This document shows, piece after piece, positions 49,687 through 58,974 of a stretch of DNA of 64,000 nucleotides. The notes below the pieces were generated by a model that saw only the letters and a list, made by a program, of their open reading frames with translations, did no database searches and was not told the DNA's origin. Numbering within the stretch: position 1 is the first letter of the stretch; the number at the start of each line of letters is the position of its first letter. The DNA comes from Dickeya poaceiphila (GTDB lineage Bacteria > Pseudomonadota > Gammaproteobacteria > Enterobacterales > Enterobacteriaceae): the NCBI RefSeq assembly GCF_007858975.2, contig NZ_CP042220.2:372001-436000 (forward strand). The letters run 5' to 3'. The position numbers were made by a program, and so were the translations under genes.

Positions 49687-50387
49687 CAATACCCCTGATT
49701 GCTGATGCGAATCGACCGATGAATGTCCGGCAGAAAGGCCAGATAGTCGTTCATCGATGGATGTTGCCGGAAGCGGTTTTCCTGTTGGCAGCTTGAGTCA
49801 GGGTTGCTGACGCCCAAACAATAACGGATGCCAAAAGTGCTGGCGGCATCCAGTATGGGTTCGCTGTCATCCACAAACAGGGTTCGTTCCGGATTAAACC
49901 CAATGTCTTCCTGCACTGCCTGCCATAACCGCTGATCTTCCTTGGGATACCCATAAGTATGGGTGGAAAGCAATAAATCAAGGTGTCTGTCCAGCCCGGT
50001 ATAGGCAACCTTGACCGACAGGCTATGCGGATGGGCGTTGGTCAACAAAATCGACTGGCGACCGCTTTTACGCAGTGCGTGCAGAAAGGGCGCGGTGTCT
50101 TCACGCAAGCGGACGCGGTGGCCGATGTCGCTGGTCATTTGGTAAATATCCAGCCCCAACCGTTCACTCCAGTAATCAAAGCAGTACCAGTTCAGAGTAT
50201 GATGTACCGCCTGATATTCCACCGCGAGCAAGTGCCGGGCTTGCTCCAGGCTGATATCGCGCTTACGGCTCAGGGATTCCGGCACCAGTTGCAGCCAGAA
50301 GTAGCTGTCAAATGCCAGATCGAGCAACGTACCATCCATATCAAGCAGGACGGTATCGATCTCATTCCAGTTCAGTTCGGAATTCAT
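49686..50387 (-). CDS. yrfG: GMP/IMP nucleotidase YrfG
   Basis: A 233-residue HAD-superfamily phosphatase. Motif I is VLLDMDGTLLDL, motif II the Thr in SILLTNAHP, and motif IV the acidic pair in LFVDDSEPILDA. E. coli YrfG hydrolyses GMP and IMP in vitro. It sits between igaA and hslR in an operon-like row, with TGGAG 5 nt before its start. Confidence 0.94.
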   Translation of the reverse strand: MNSELNWNEIDTVLLDMDGTLLDLAFDSYFWLQLVPESLSRKRDISLEQARHLLAVEYQAVHHTLNWYCFDYWSERLGLDIYQMTSDIGHRVRLREDTAPFLHALRKSGRQSILLTNAHPHSLSVKVAYTGLDRHLDLLLSTHTYGYPKEDQRLWQAVQEDIGFNPERTLFVDDSEPILDAASTFGIRYCLGVSNPDSSCQQENRFRQHPSMNDYLAFLPDIHRSIRISNQGY

Positions 50388-50404
50388 ACTTACTCCAGTA
50401 CAGA

Positions 50405-50437
50405 TACCCTATCGCCGATTGAACCGGAGATAGGGTA
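50405..50437 (-). promoter_or_regulatory. Stem-loop between igaA and yrfG
   Basis: TACCCTATC / GATAGGGTA form a 9-bp stem with a 15-nt loop. No U-run follows, so it is more likely an RNA-stability or partial attenuation element than a full terminator. Confidence 0.4.
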
Positions 50438-50506
50438 GTCGATGTTACGAGTCTGGCGTACCGGCTAAACGCAACCGATCGCACTCACCGATTGACGACG
50501 CCTGAC

Positions 50507-52642
50507 CTAGGAGTGAATCACATTTCCGTACATAGCGCTGGCGACGGGGGCTTCTGGCACCAGATGGCGTGCGTAGTATTGCTGGATATTGGCGATTCGC
50601 TGCTGGTTACGGCGGTATTTTACCAGCAGCAATACCAGATTCAGTATCAGAATAACGCTAAAGGCCAGCAACAGCAGACAAGCGCCTAGCGAACGCCACA
50701 TGGTGATGGCATCGGGTTCGTTATGCAGCGAGATGTGACGCGTGCCGTTAGCGTCGATGCTAATCTGGGTAATCACGCCATCGGCTTCAAACGGCGTATG
50801 TAATAACAGGGATGACAGGCGCTGTAGCTGCTGCCATTGCTCCTGCGGCGGCAAATCGCGTAGCGGCGCTGTGGGAAGCGGATGACTGACGAGCTGGTGA
50901 CCTTCATCGCTATGAATCAGAAAGCCGCCTGGCGGCGGACTATTTAGCGAATTGGATGCAGTGATAATTTCGCGGCTGTAGAACTCGTCGGTTGCATTTT
51001 TCACCAGCGCATCCAGCGACTCGGCGCTCACTGGGCGCAGTACCACACTCATCCCTTTTAATGCGCCGGAGCGCGCCCGTTTGACCAACACATCCCAATT
51101 TCTGGTGTTGCCCAGATTGATAAGCGCGTTTTTAAGCCGGGTACAGTCTTCTTCTTTCTCACATAACATGTCGGTTTTGAACACGATATCAGAGAAGTTA
51201 TTCAGCAGAATCATGCCGGATTTCTGGATGGAGTCTGCCAACTGGGAACTGACCTGGTTGTCGCTGGAAGCCGGGTGCAACTGTTCGTTGACTGTCTTTT
51301 GCAAGGCGGTGGCTTTATCTATGGTATCTGACTCAGGCAATGGCAGCGGTGCGGCTGTGTTCCAGTAAATGGCGGTGCAATCAAATGGCGCGAAAGCCGG
51401 TGCTCTGGAGGATGTCGGGCTAAGGCTGATTGGCGGCACATAGCACATGCCAGTTCCATGTACCTGTAATTTGTCACCAATGTGTAGCGGCAGGCGCTCC
51501 AGTTCTTCTATCTGGGTAACCTTGATGCTGCTAGTGCCTTGTACCCAAGCCAGACTGAGCTTGAGCGGAAGATCAAACGGTACCGATGTCAGCAGTAATA
51601 TCAGGCTAAGCAGTGCGCCGACGGCCAGCATGACGTTTTTGCCCCATTGCTGTAGCGGGAAGAATTTGACTTCGTTGTGCAACGACAGGTAATTGCCTTG
51701 ACGTACGACCTGGCGGGTTAAATAAATATCCACATCGGTTTTTCTGCCGAGATCGTAACCGATATAAGGCTGCCAATGGGGAGGGTAGATAAGATCAATA
51801 TTGCCGAGCGACACATTGCCGATAAGGCTCTGGCTGGCATCGCTGAATAACCCCATACATTGTGGTATGCCATGCAGGCAATGCACTTCGTGCAACTCTT
51901 TTTGCGTGGGTGGACGAAACAACTGCCAGCATCCCCAGGCCACGATAAGGCAGGCAGCGCCAGCCAGCCAGGGCAACATCGGCAGTGGACTGGTCAGACT
52001 GAACACCAGCAGCAAAAATGCCAGGCTTAGCATCCCGGCTTCGCGCAGGCCGCGTGAGCGGTGCACAGCGTGTTCTTCCGGGGTTTCTTTGCGAATCGCA
52101 ACCAGTTCAGTGTGTTCATGGCCTTCTGGCCTAATCGATGCCTGTTCGACGGGAATATCGGTTCCGGAAAGTGAATCTATTTCATTGACGAATTCCGCCA
52201 GCGAATGACCATTCAATGAAATAACCAGTGGAATCGAACGCGTTTTGATCAGTTCGATTTCATTGTTATGGGTGATGTATTGTTCCCAACGTGCGGGCAG
52301 ATGGATTTCCTGTGTATCAATATAATAGCGCCATTTGTTGGGGGCCTCGGTACTCAGCCCATAACGGGTAATACTATGAGTAATGGGATACACTCGGTTG
52401 CCCGGCAGCAGGCGGTGTCGCGCGGCAGGAACGGATGCGGAAACCGGGCTATCCGACGGGGCCATGGAAAGATAGCGTTCAATGGCAATACGTTCCGATT
52501 GCGTCAGTTGACGATGTCCAGACGATGTAACTGGCAAACGCTTGGCGAATAGAAGACGACGATGCATGAGATAACCAATGATCCCCCCTACCGCAATCGG
52601 ACAGGCAAACAATACAGCCAATATGATGAGTATTGTGCGCAT
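50507..52642 (-). CDS. igaA: IgaA, inner-membrane brake on the Rcs phosphorelay
   Basis: The ATG at 52642 gives 711 residues, the E. coli length (yrfF); a TTG 15 nt upstream is not needed. Membrane helices lie at the N-terminus, in two central pairs and near the C-terminus (about residue 650), separated by cytosolic domains and a large periplasmic domain that contains cysteines. IgaA holds RcsD inactive until RcsF signals envelope damage. Because Rcs controls capsule, motility and pectate-lyase expression in soft-rot bacteria, it is relevant to virulence here. It is normally essential when Rcs is intact. Confidence 0.96.
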   Translation of the reverse strand: MRTILIILAVLFACPIAVGGIIGYLMHRRLLFAKRLPVTSSGHRQLTQSERIAIERYLSMAPSDSPVSASVPAARHRLLPGNRVYPITHSITRYGLSTEAPNKWRYYIDTQEIHLPARWEQYITHNNEIELIKTRSIPLVISLNGHSLAEFVNEIDSLSGTDIPVEQASIRPEGHEHTELVAIRKETPEEHAVHRSRGLREAGMLSLAFLLLVFSLTSPLPMLPWLAGAACLIVAWGCWQLFRPPTQKELHEVHCLHGIPQCMGLFSDASQSLIGNVSLGNIDLIYPPHWQPYIGYDLGRKTDVDIYLTRQVVRQGNYLSLHNEVKFFPLQQWGKNVMLAVGALLSLILLLTSVPFDLPLKLSLAWVQGTSSIKVTQIEELERLPLHIGDKLQVHGTGMCYVPPISLSPTSSRAPAFAPFDCTAIYWNTAAPLPLPESDTIDKATALQKTVNEQLHPASSDNQVSSQLADSIQKSGMILLNNFSDIVFKTDMLCEKEEDCTRLKNALINLGNTRNWDVLVKRARSGALKGMSVVLRPVSAESLDALVKNATDEFYSREIITASNSLNSPPPGGFLIHSDEGHQLVSHPLPTAPLRDLPPQEQWQQLQRLSSLLLHTPFEADGVITQISIDANGTRHISLHNEPDAITMWRSLGACLLLLAFSVILILNLVLLLVKYRRNQQRIANIQQYYARHLVPEAPVASAMYGNVIHS

Positions 52643-53063
52643 ATTATCTTCAGCCAACAGCGTAAGGTTCCCTCTGTTATTACGGATAGTAACAAAATTA
52701 CACGAACAATGTTAACTCACGTCGCGTTGGTTAATGACTGAATTAACCGGCTATATAACTTTTTAACTATTTATGCTAGCAAGCTAAACGGAGAGTGGAA
52801 ATGAGGAAAATCCGAATTTTTTCTGCTGACAGGTAGGGTAAATATTCATGGTCATGTGGCAGGTGTTATATAAGAAAAATTAATATGTTTCATTGTTATC
52901 GATATGTAAATTCGACATTATGAAGTTGCAGCTACTGTTAATGTTAACGCACAATGTGTCTCACTGAATATTCTGTAGGAAACAGCGGCTCTACCGATTT
53001 TTGTTCCGTGCCGACATGGCCTGAACGGGGAAAGCCTGTCGATGTTTCCTCATTGAGGCCACG
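52643..53063. other. igaA-nudE divergent intergenic region
   Basis: A 421-bp AT-rich gap (notably 52740-52930) with no convincing open frame. It should hold divergent promoters of igaA and nudE. Confidence 0.5.
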
Positions 53064-53624
53064 ATGAATAATAACCTGCAAAAACCCAAAATCCTCAAGG
53101 TTGAGACCGTAGCCCGTTCACATCTGTTCAATGTGGAATCCGTTGATTTGGAGTTTAGTAACGGTGAGCGCCGTATCTATGAGCGTCTGCGTCCGTCTGG
53201 GCGCGAAGCGGTGATGATTGTGCCGGTGATCGATGATGAGCTGCTGTTGATTCGTGAATATGCGCTAGGGATTGAGCAGTATGAGTTGGGTTTCCCCAAA
53301 GGGTTGATTGACCCAGGTGAAACGGTGTTTGAAGCGGCCAACCGTGAGTTGATGGAAGAGGTTGGATTTGGCGCGGAGCAGTTCAACTCGTTATCCACTC
53401 TGACCATGGCGCCTGCTTATTTTTCCAGTTGCATGAATATCGTCGTGGCGAATGGCCTGTATCCGCAACGCCTGCAAGGCGATGAGCCGGAGCCGCTGCA
53501 ACTGGTGCGATGGCCGCTGGCGGACATGATGTCACTGCTTGACGAACCCGATTTCCGCGAAGCCCGTAATGTCAGCGCGCTATTTCTGGTGCAGCAGTTT
53601 CTGATGCAAGACAAGAACAGATAG
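53064..53624 (+). CDS. nudE: ADP compounds hydrolase NudE
   Basis: A 186-residue Nudix hydrolase acting on ADP-ribose, NADH and diadenosine polyphosphates. The Nudix box spans GFPKGLIDPGETVFEAANREL followed by MEEVGFG, with the conserved REL-EEVG core. TGAGG lies 6 nt before the ATG. It is convergent with mrcA, separated by a strong terminator. Confidence 0.95.
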   Translation: MNNNLQKPKILKVETVARSHLFNVESVDLEFSNGERRIYERLRPSGREAVMIVPVIDDELLLIREYALGIEQYELGFPKGLIDPGETVFEAANRELMEEVGFGAEQFNSLSTLTMAPAYFSSCMNIVVANGLYPQRLQGDEPEPLQLVRWPLADMMSLLDEPDFREARNVSALFLVQQFLMQDKNR

Positions 53625-53702
53625 CGTCGGTAATAACTTAACTTCTCGTCGTTGCGCATTCCTGTCGGTACGACCTGCGTGGCAGCCCATAATGTCCAAA
53701 GA

Positions 53703-53727
53703 AAAAGGCGCGGTATCCGCGCCTTTT
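53703..53727. terminator. Bidirectional terminator, nudE/mrcA
   Basis: AAAAGGCGCGG / CCGCGCCTTTT is a perfect 11-bp stem with a TAT loop between convergent genes. Confidence 0.9.
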
Positions 53728-53810
53728 GGTTGTCAGCTGTAAACCACCTCATCGGGAGGTGGTGATTGTTATCTGCCACTGATAAAAACAGTGGCGTATT
53801 CTCGCCGGAA

Positions 53811-56369
53811 TCAGAACAACTCTTCCGCCTGACCACTGCTGGTATTGAACAAGGTTGTCCCGGCGTCATGTACTGCTCGCTCGGTTGGCTGCGTGCCGTC
53901 GATGAAGAACTCCTGACGGCTGTTCGCACCGCCATCAGACAGCTTGCCGCTGCTGCGATCAATCGTGACAGTCACGACACCCTGCGGTGGCGGTGTTTTA
54001 TCCTCAGGCACGCCCGCCAGCGCTACTTTCATGAAGTCATCCCAGGCGGGTTCGGCACTTTTCGCACCGCCTTCGTAGCCGGAAATCTGGTCGCGGATCA
54101 CACCAGATGCCGACGTGCGGCCAAGATCGCGGCGGTGATCGTCAAAACCAATCCACACAGAGGCAACGATATTCGGGCCATAACCTGAGAACCAGGCGTC
54201 TTTCGAGTTGTTGGTGGTACCGGTTTTACCGCCGATATCGTGACGTTGCAGCACCTTGCCTGCGCGCCAGCCGGTTCCCATCCAGCCTGGTTCACCGAAT
54301 ACGTTACTGTTAAGCGCGTCCTTGATCAGGAAAGCCAGCGGCGTACTGATGACATGTGGCGCGTAAGGCTGGGTTGCCGCCTGTCTGGCGACTTCCGACG
54401 GTGTAATGGGGTCAACCTGGGGAGCGACCTGCACGGTGTTTTGCTGTGAGGTGGCGACGTTTTCCATGCTGTCATCCGACAAGACGGCGGAACGCTGGGT
54501 ATCCCCATAAATTACCGGCAGATTACAGGTATCACACACCACTTTCGGGCTGGCGGTGAAGAGCGTATTACCATTGGCGTTATTGATTTTGGTGATGAAG
54601 TAGGGATCAACCAGATAACCGCCGTTGGCCATCACCGAGTAACCGCGTACCACCTGCAACGGCGTAAAGGACGCTGCACCCAGCGCCAGCGATTCCGTAT
54701 GTACGATGTTCTGCTCTGGGAAACCGAAGCGTTCCAGATAGTCGGCGGCGTAATCCACGCCCATGGCGCGCATCGCCCTCACCATTACTACGTTTTTCGA
54801 CTGTCCCAGACCCTGACGCAGGCGGATAGGGCCATCATACACCGCAGGCGAGTTTTTCGGACTCCAGTCTGAACCGGCACCCGGATCCCAGCGTGTAATC
54901 GGGGCGTCGTTAAGGATGGTGGCCAGTGTCAGCCCTTTATCCATTGCTGCGGTGTAGAGGAAAGGCTTGATGTTTGAACCTACTTGCCGCAGTGCCTGCG
55001 TCGCGCGGTTAAACTTGCTCTGATTGAAGTCGAATCCACCTACCAGCGCCAGTATCGCGCCGTCTTTCGGATTGAGCGACACCAATGCGGAGTTGACGTC
55101 CGGCACTTGCGCCAGCCACCACTCGTTATCGACTTTGCGCACCCAGATTTGCTGACCGGCTTCCAGCACGTCCGCCACCCGTTTCGGCGTGGGGCCTTGC
55201 TGGTCATCTGAACGGTAAGCGCGCGCCCAGCGCACCCCTGCCAGTGGCAGTTCGACTTTGTCGCCGCTGGCCATGATGGCATGAGCTTTGTCTGCGCCGG
55301 CATCCGTCACCACCGCCGGAAATAGTGGCCCGTAAACCGGTAGTTTTTTCAAGGCTTCGACAATCTTGTCTTGTGTCAAAGCCGGAGTGCCGACTTTCCA
55401 CAACACCTGGTCTGGACCACGATAGCCATGACGCATGTCATAGGCGATGACGTTGTTGTGCACTGCGTCTTCCGCCGCCAGTTGCAACTTGCGGGTGATG
55501 GTGGTGTAGACCTGATAACCGTCGTTATAAGCATCCTCGCCGTAGCGTTTCACCATTTCCTGACGCACCATTTCAGCCACATACGGTGCAGAGAAGCCGA
55601 TTTCGGGGGCGTGATAATCTGCCACCAGTTTTTCGCTACGGGCTTGATCGTACTGCGACTGCGTAATGTATTTTTCGTCCAACATACGAGACAGTACGAC
55701 GTTACGACGAGACACGGCGCGATCATAAGAGTAGAGCGGGTTGAAGGTGGACGGCGCTTTCGGCAAACCGGCAATCATCGCCATCTGCGCCAGCGTCAAC
55801 TGCTCCACCGGTAGGCCGAAATAGACTTGTGCCGCCGCCCCGACGCCGTAAGCGCGGTAACCGAGATAGATCTTGTTCAGATACAGCTCAAGGATCTCGT
55901 CTTTGGTCAGCGTTTGTTCGATGCGGATCGCCAGAAACACTTCCTTAATCTTACGCAGCAACGTGCGCTCAGGACTCAGGAAGAAATTACGCGCCAGCTG
56001 CTGAGTGATGGTGCTCGCTCCCTGCGATGCATGGCCGGACGTCAAGGCAATCACTGCGGCACGAATGATCCCCTGTGGGTCAACGCCGTGGTGCTCAAAG
56101 AAGCGACTGTCTTCCGTTGCGATAAAGGCGTTCACCAGTGTGGGCGGGATCTGGTCCAGCTTCAATGGGATACGACGCTTTTCGCCAAACTGGGCGATCA
56201 GTTCGCCGTCAGCGCTGTAAACCTGCATGGGGGTTTGCAGACGGACATCTTTCAGCGTGGCGACATCAGGTAGTTGTGGCTCGATATAGCGGTAGAGGCC
56301 ATAGAGCGAAGCGGCTCCCAGCAGAATGCAACTCACTGCAAGGATGAATAGGTACTTTACGAACTTCAC
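53811..56369 (-). CDS. mrcA: Penicillin-binding protein 1A
   Basis: A bifunctional class A PBP that polymerises and cross-links peptidoglycan. The GTG at 56369 starts MKFVKYLFILAVSCILLGAA, matching E. coli, and gives 852 residues (E. coli 850); an in-frame ATG at 56393 would add eight residues. A membrane anchor is followed by the GT51 domain (ATEDSRFFEHHGVD, with catalytic Glu) and the transpeptidase domain with SxxK in GSNIKPFLY, the SKN-type motif in GQSKNVVM and KTGTT near residue 720. It is divergent from the hof operon, as in E. coli. Confidence 0.97.
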   Translation of the reverse strand: MKFVKYLFILAVSCILLGAASLYGLYRYIEPQLPDVATLKDVRLQTPMQVYSADGELIAQFGEKRRIPLKLDQIPPTLVNAFIATEDSRFFEHHGVDPQGIIRAAVIALTSGHASQGASTITQQLARNFFLSPERTLLRKIKEVFLAIRIEQTLTKDEILELYLNKIYLGYRAYGVGAAAQVYFGLPVEQLTLAQMAMIAGLPKAPSTFNPLYSYDRAVSRRNVVLSRMLDEKYITQSQYDQARSEKLVADYHAPEIGFSAPYVAEMVRQEMVKRYGEDAYNDGYQVYTTITRKLQLAAEDAVHNNVIAYDMRHGYRGPDQVLWKVGTPALTQDKIVEALKKLPVYGPLFPAVVTDAGADKAHAIMASGDKVELPLAGVRWARAYRSDDQQGPTPKRVADVLEAGQQIWVRKVDNEWWLAQVPDVNSALVSLNPKDGAILALVGGFDFNQSKFNRATQALRQVGSNIKPFLYTAAMDKGLTLATILNDAPITRWDPGAGSDWSPKNSPAVYDGPIRLRQGLGQSKNVVMVRAMRAMGVDYAADYLERFGFPEQNIVHTESLALGAASFTPLQVVRGYSVMANGGYLVDPYFITKINNANGNTLFTASPKVVCDTCNLPVIYGDTQRSAVLSDDSMENVATSQQNTVQVAPQVDPITPSEVARQAATQPYAPHVISTPLAFLIKDALNSNVFGEPGWMGTGWRAGKVLQRHDIGGKTGTTNNSKDAWFSGYGPNIVASVWIGFDDHRRDLGRTSASGVIRDQISGYEGGAKSAEPAWDDFMKVALAGVPEDKTPPPQGVVTVTIDRSSGKLSDGGANSRQEFFIDGTQPTERAVHDAGTTLFNTSSGQAEELF

Positions 56370-56449
56370 CGGAGATTTTCCATTCAGTAGCAATTGAATA
56401 GTTTATAAACAGACGGGCGCTAGTATAAAGGGAAGCCAGCAAGGTGAAT

Positions 56450-56585
56450 ATACCCGTCGTCTTTCAGGTTACAGGCGTATGGCTGACTGCTGTACCCGGT
56501 CTTTTTCTGGTCCTCTCCCCCTCGCGGGGCAAACCGGGGGTTACCCGGTGACCGCCTTACCTGCAACCCGACGTCTGGCGGGTAT
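56450..56585. repeat. MITE-like inverted repeat, mrcA-hofM gap
   Basis: The left end ATACCCGTCGTCTTTCAGGT and the reverse complement of the right end, ATACCCGCCAGACGTCGGGT, form imperfect ~26-bp terminal inverted repeats around a GC-rich ~85-bp centre that has its own stem. No coding capacity. The ends resemble those of the repeat at 60427-60509. Confidence 0.75.
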
Positions 56586-56622
56586 CTGCTCTGTTATGAA
56601 ACGATAAGGAGATCGAACACTT

Positions 56623-57501
56623 ATGGCTTATCCCATCTGGCAGGTTGGACTGGACATCCAGAACGGCTTTATGCGCGCTCTGGCGGTACAACGCCGCCGA
56701 CATGGCTGGCAATTGCGCCATTGGTGGCAGTTGCCGTTACCCGACAGCACGTTACGCGGCGGTAGTCTACATCATCCCGCCTCACTTTGTACGGTTCTTC
56801 GTCAATGGCGGCAGGAATTGCCACGATTTGTTTCATTACGGTTGGGGTTTCCCGCAGCAAGGGTATTGCAACAACGGCTGGCAATGCCTGATCACCGTTT
56901 GCGTGAGCCGCAGCGCGGTGACTATATCCGAAAGATGGCCGCCAGGACATTACCGGTTAGCGGCGATGATCTGGCGTTGGATTATCGCCCCGACCCACAA
57001 ACTCCGAATATGCTGCTGGTCACCGCGGCACGCCAAACCGAACTGAACGTTTGGCTGCATTGCTTGCACGATGCCGGCCTGCAGCCTGATGCTGTGGATA
57101 TTACACCCTGTGCCTTGCGGTACATGGCGGCCCAGGCCGGACTGGCGACTGATCGTCTGCTGTTGCATCGTTTCGACGATCACTGGTTGTGGGTTTCGCC
57201 GTTGCAAGCGCCGCTGGCATTCGGCACCGTTCATCCGGACGACACGACGAACTGCGCGGAAGGCTCTGCGATGGAGCCTGATATCCTGAAGTATGTGAGT
57301 ACTTGCTATCAAAAAGAGGTTTCTCATCTGGCTTATCTCAGCACATCCGTGCCGGTGGCTTTACAACAGACTTCTGCCAACCTGATTCACTGGTCGCCTC
57401 TGGCGGCATTTGTTCGACAGCAACCGCCATTGCCGTCGTTTCCCACCACGTTTGCCATTGCGGGTGGGCTGGCAATACGCCCGGAGGATACGCCATGTTG
57501 A
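56623..57501 (+). CDS. hofM: PilM-like pilus assembly ATPase-fold protein
   Basis: A 292-residue PilM/ComA-type protein with an actin-like fold, opening WQVGLDIQNGFMRALAVQRR. It is the first gene of hofMNOPQ, which encodes the alignment complex and outer-membrane secretin of a type IV pilus/DNA-uptake-like machine. In E. coli these genes are needed to use DNA as a nutrient. An AAGGAG site lies 11 nt before the ATG. It overlaps hofN by 7 nt. Confidence 0.9.
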   Translation: MAYPIWQVGLDIQNGFMRALAVQRRRHGWQLRHWWQLPLPDSTLRGGSLHHPASLCTVLRQWRQELPRFVSLRLGFPAARVLQQRLAMPDHRLREPQRGDYIRKMAARTLPVSGDDLALDYRPDPQTPNMLLVTAARQTELNVWLHCLHDAGLQPDAVDITPCALRYMAAQAGLATDRLLLHRFDDHWLWVSPLQAPLAFGTVHPDDTTNCAEGSAMEPDILKYVSTCYQKEVSHLAYLSTSVPVALQQTSANLIHWSPLAAFVRQQPPLPSFPTTFAIAGGLAIRPEDTPC

Positions 57502-58055
57502 CGGTGAATCTTCTGGCGTGGCGTCCAGGTTTACTATATCGCCGTATACGGCTGAGCCTGCTGGTATCTGGCGGGTTGCTGTTTGTGGTTGGTTGTACGG
57601 CAACCATGACTTATGAGGTCTACCAGCAGCAGTACGCGTGGCGACGGCACAAGGTCGAACTGGTGCAGTCGCAACTGCCGCGCTATGAACAGCTCTACCA
57701 TCAGACATTAGCGGCCTGGCAACGGCGCGAAGCTCAGTTGGCGCAACTGTCGGTGCAGGAACAGAGCCAGCAGCGGAATCAGCGCTATCAGGCGTTGCTT
57801 GAACGGCTGCCGGCGTTGATGCCTGATTCGCTCTGGCTGACAGAAATTGGAGACAACGGCGTGCGTATCCACATATCCGGAGTGAGTAATCACTATTCTG
57901 CTATCGTCACTCTGGCTAACGCGATGGCGGCATTACCGCAAATAGAGCACGCCAGCGTACAACAGACACAACGCGACCCGCAGGATAGCGCACGGCTGAA
58001 TTTTTCGTTACGCCTGCACTGGCGGGCACTAGCCGAAGCGGGATCGAAGGGATGA
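57495..58055 (+). CDS. hofN: PilN-like alignment protein
   Basis: A 186-residue bitopic membrane protein: MLTVNLLAWRPGLLYRRIRL followed by a membrane helix (~residues 19-40), a coiled coil rich in Gln/Arg and a PilN-like ferredoxin-fold C-terminus. The ATG at 57495 lies in the last codons of hofM and has GGAGG 7 nt upstream; longer in-frame starts lie inside hofM. Works with HofM, HofO and HofP to link cytoplasm to secretin. Confidence 0.9.
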   Translation: MLTVNLLAWRPGLLYRRIRLSLLVSGGLLFVVGCTATMTYEVYQQQYAWRRHKVELVQSQLPRYEQLYHQTLAAWQRREAQLAQLSVQEQSQQRNQRYQALLERLPALMPDSLWLTEIGDNGVRIHISGVSNHYSAIVTLANAMAALPQIEHASVQQTQRDPQDSARLNFSLRLHWRALAEAGSKG

Positions 58056-58606
58056 TGACTCGGCTTTACCCGCTGGCTGCGCGTTGGCTGACGGTGCCGC
58101 TATGGTTGTGGTTACTGGCGCCATCGGCAGTGGTGATGGTGGCGGTGACCATTGCCGGTGGAGTGTGGATGTCGGCAGAGCGCCAGCAACTGCTACAACT
58201 CGAACAACAATATCGAGAGGGCGAGCGGGTTATTGATCAGTGGCGGGAGAAAATTACCCGAATGCCTGCCTTGCATGTGCTGCAGCGTTGGCTGGCTGAA
58301 CAGCCCGTACAGGAAGTGAACTGGCCGGTAAATCGTATCGCGTCGTTGCTGGATGCGCCGTTGCGTGACAGTGGCGTTCATCTGGAGGTCTGGCATCCTT
58401 TGCAAACAGAAGAGGTGAATAGTGTGCCCTCCGCCTGGTTACTGGTTTTTAATGCAGAGTACGGCGCAACCCTGAGTTTTCTTTCGCGTTTCAAGGCATT
58501 GCCAGTAGTGCTACGCATTGATCAAATCACCATTCGCAAAGTGCCTGCCGGGTTGCGTACCGAACTGCGATTGTCACTCCCGCTGCAATCGGAGATGGTG
58601 CGATGA
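58052..58606 (+). CDS. hofO: PilO-like alignment protein
   Basis: A 184-residue protein with one N-terminal membrane helix (~residues 13-38), a coiled coil and a small globular C-terminal domain, as in PilO. The start overlaps the hofN stop (ATGATGA), with a second ATG one codon later as alternative. Predicted to pair with HofN in the inner membrane. Confidence 0.87.
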   Translation: MMTRLYPLAARWLTVPLWLWLLAPSAVVMVAVTIAGGVWMSAERQQLLQLEQQYREGERVIDQWREKITRMPALHVLQRWLAEQPVQEVNWPVNRIASLLDAPLRDSGVHLEVWHPLQTEEVNSVPSAWLLVFNAEYGATLSFLSRFKALPVVLRIDQITIRKVPAGLRTELRLSLPLQSEMVR

Positions 58607-58971
58607 ACGGGTGGCAACGTGGCGTGCTGTGGCTGGGACTGCTTTTGGGGACGGTGAGAGCAGAAACAATGCGCGATCCGTTCCAGCCGCTGTCAGAGGT
58701 ATCGTGCGATAGCGGCCAGTTGCCGGATAAATGGCAACTAAAGGGGATGGTGGGGTCATCGTCGCAATGGGTGGGGTGGTTGGCGCAGGCGCAAACCGGT
58801 TGGCTGCGCGTCCGCGATGGGGATGTTATTCCTCCGGGTGACTGGCAGGTTACGCGGCTGGATAGTACCGGCGCTACGTTAAGTCTGACGGATGGGAAAG
58901 CGCGTTGTGAGAGGGCGGAGATTCATCTTGAGCCGCCTTTTCATCACAAGATTTATCACAAAAAGGAATGA
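58603..58971 (+). CDS. hofP: PilP-like pilot/linker protein
   Basis: A 122-residue exported protein: short signal-like N-terminus (MNGWQRGVLWLGLLLGTVRA) and a PilP-type beta domain (WQLKGMVGSSSQWVGWLAQA then RVRDGDVIPPGDWQV). No lipobox cysteine is visible, so it is likely periplasmic rather than a lipoprotein. The start overlaps the hofO stop as ATGA and hofQ follows 3 nt after its stop. Confidence 0.87.
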   Translation: MNGWQRGVLWLGLLLGTVRAETMRDPFQPLSEVSCDSGQLPDKWQLKGMVGSSSQWVGWLAQAQTGWLRVRDGDVIPPGDWQVTRLDSTGATLSLTDGKARCERAEIHLEPPFHHKIYHKKE

Positions 58972-58974
58972 AAT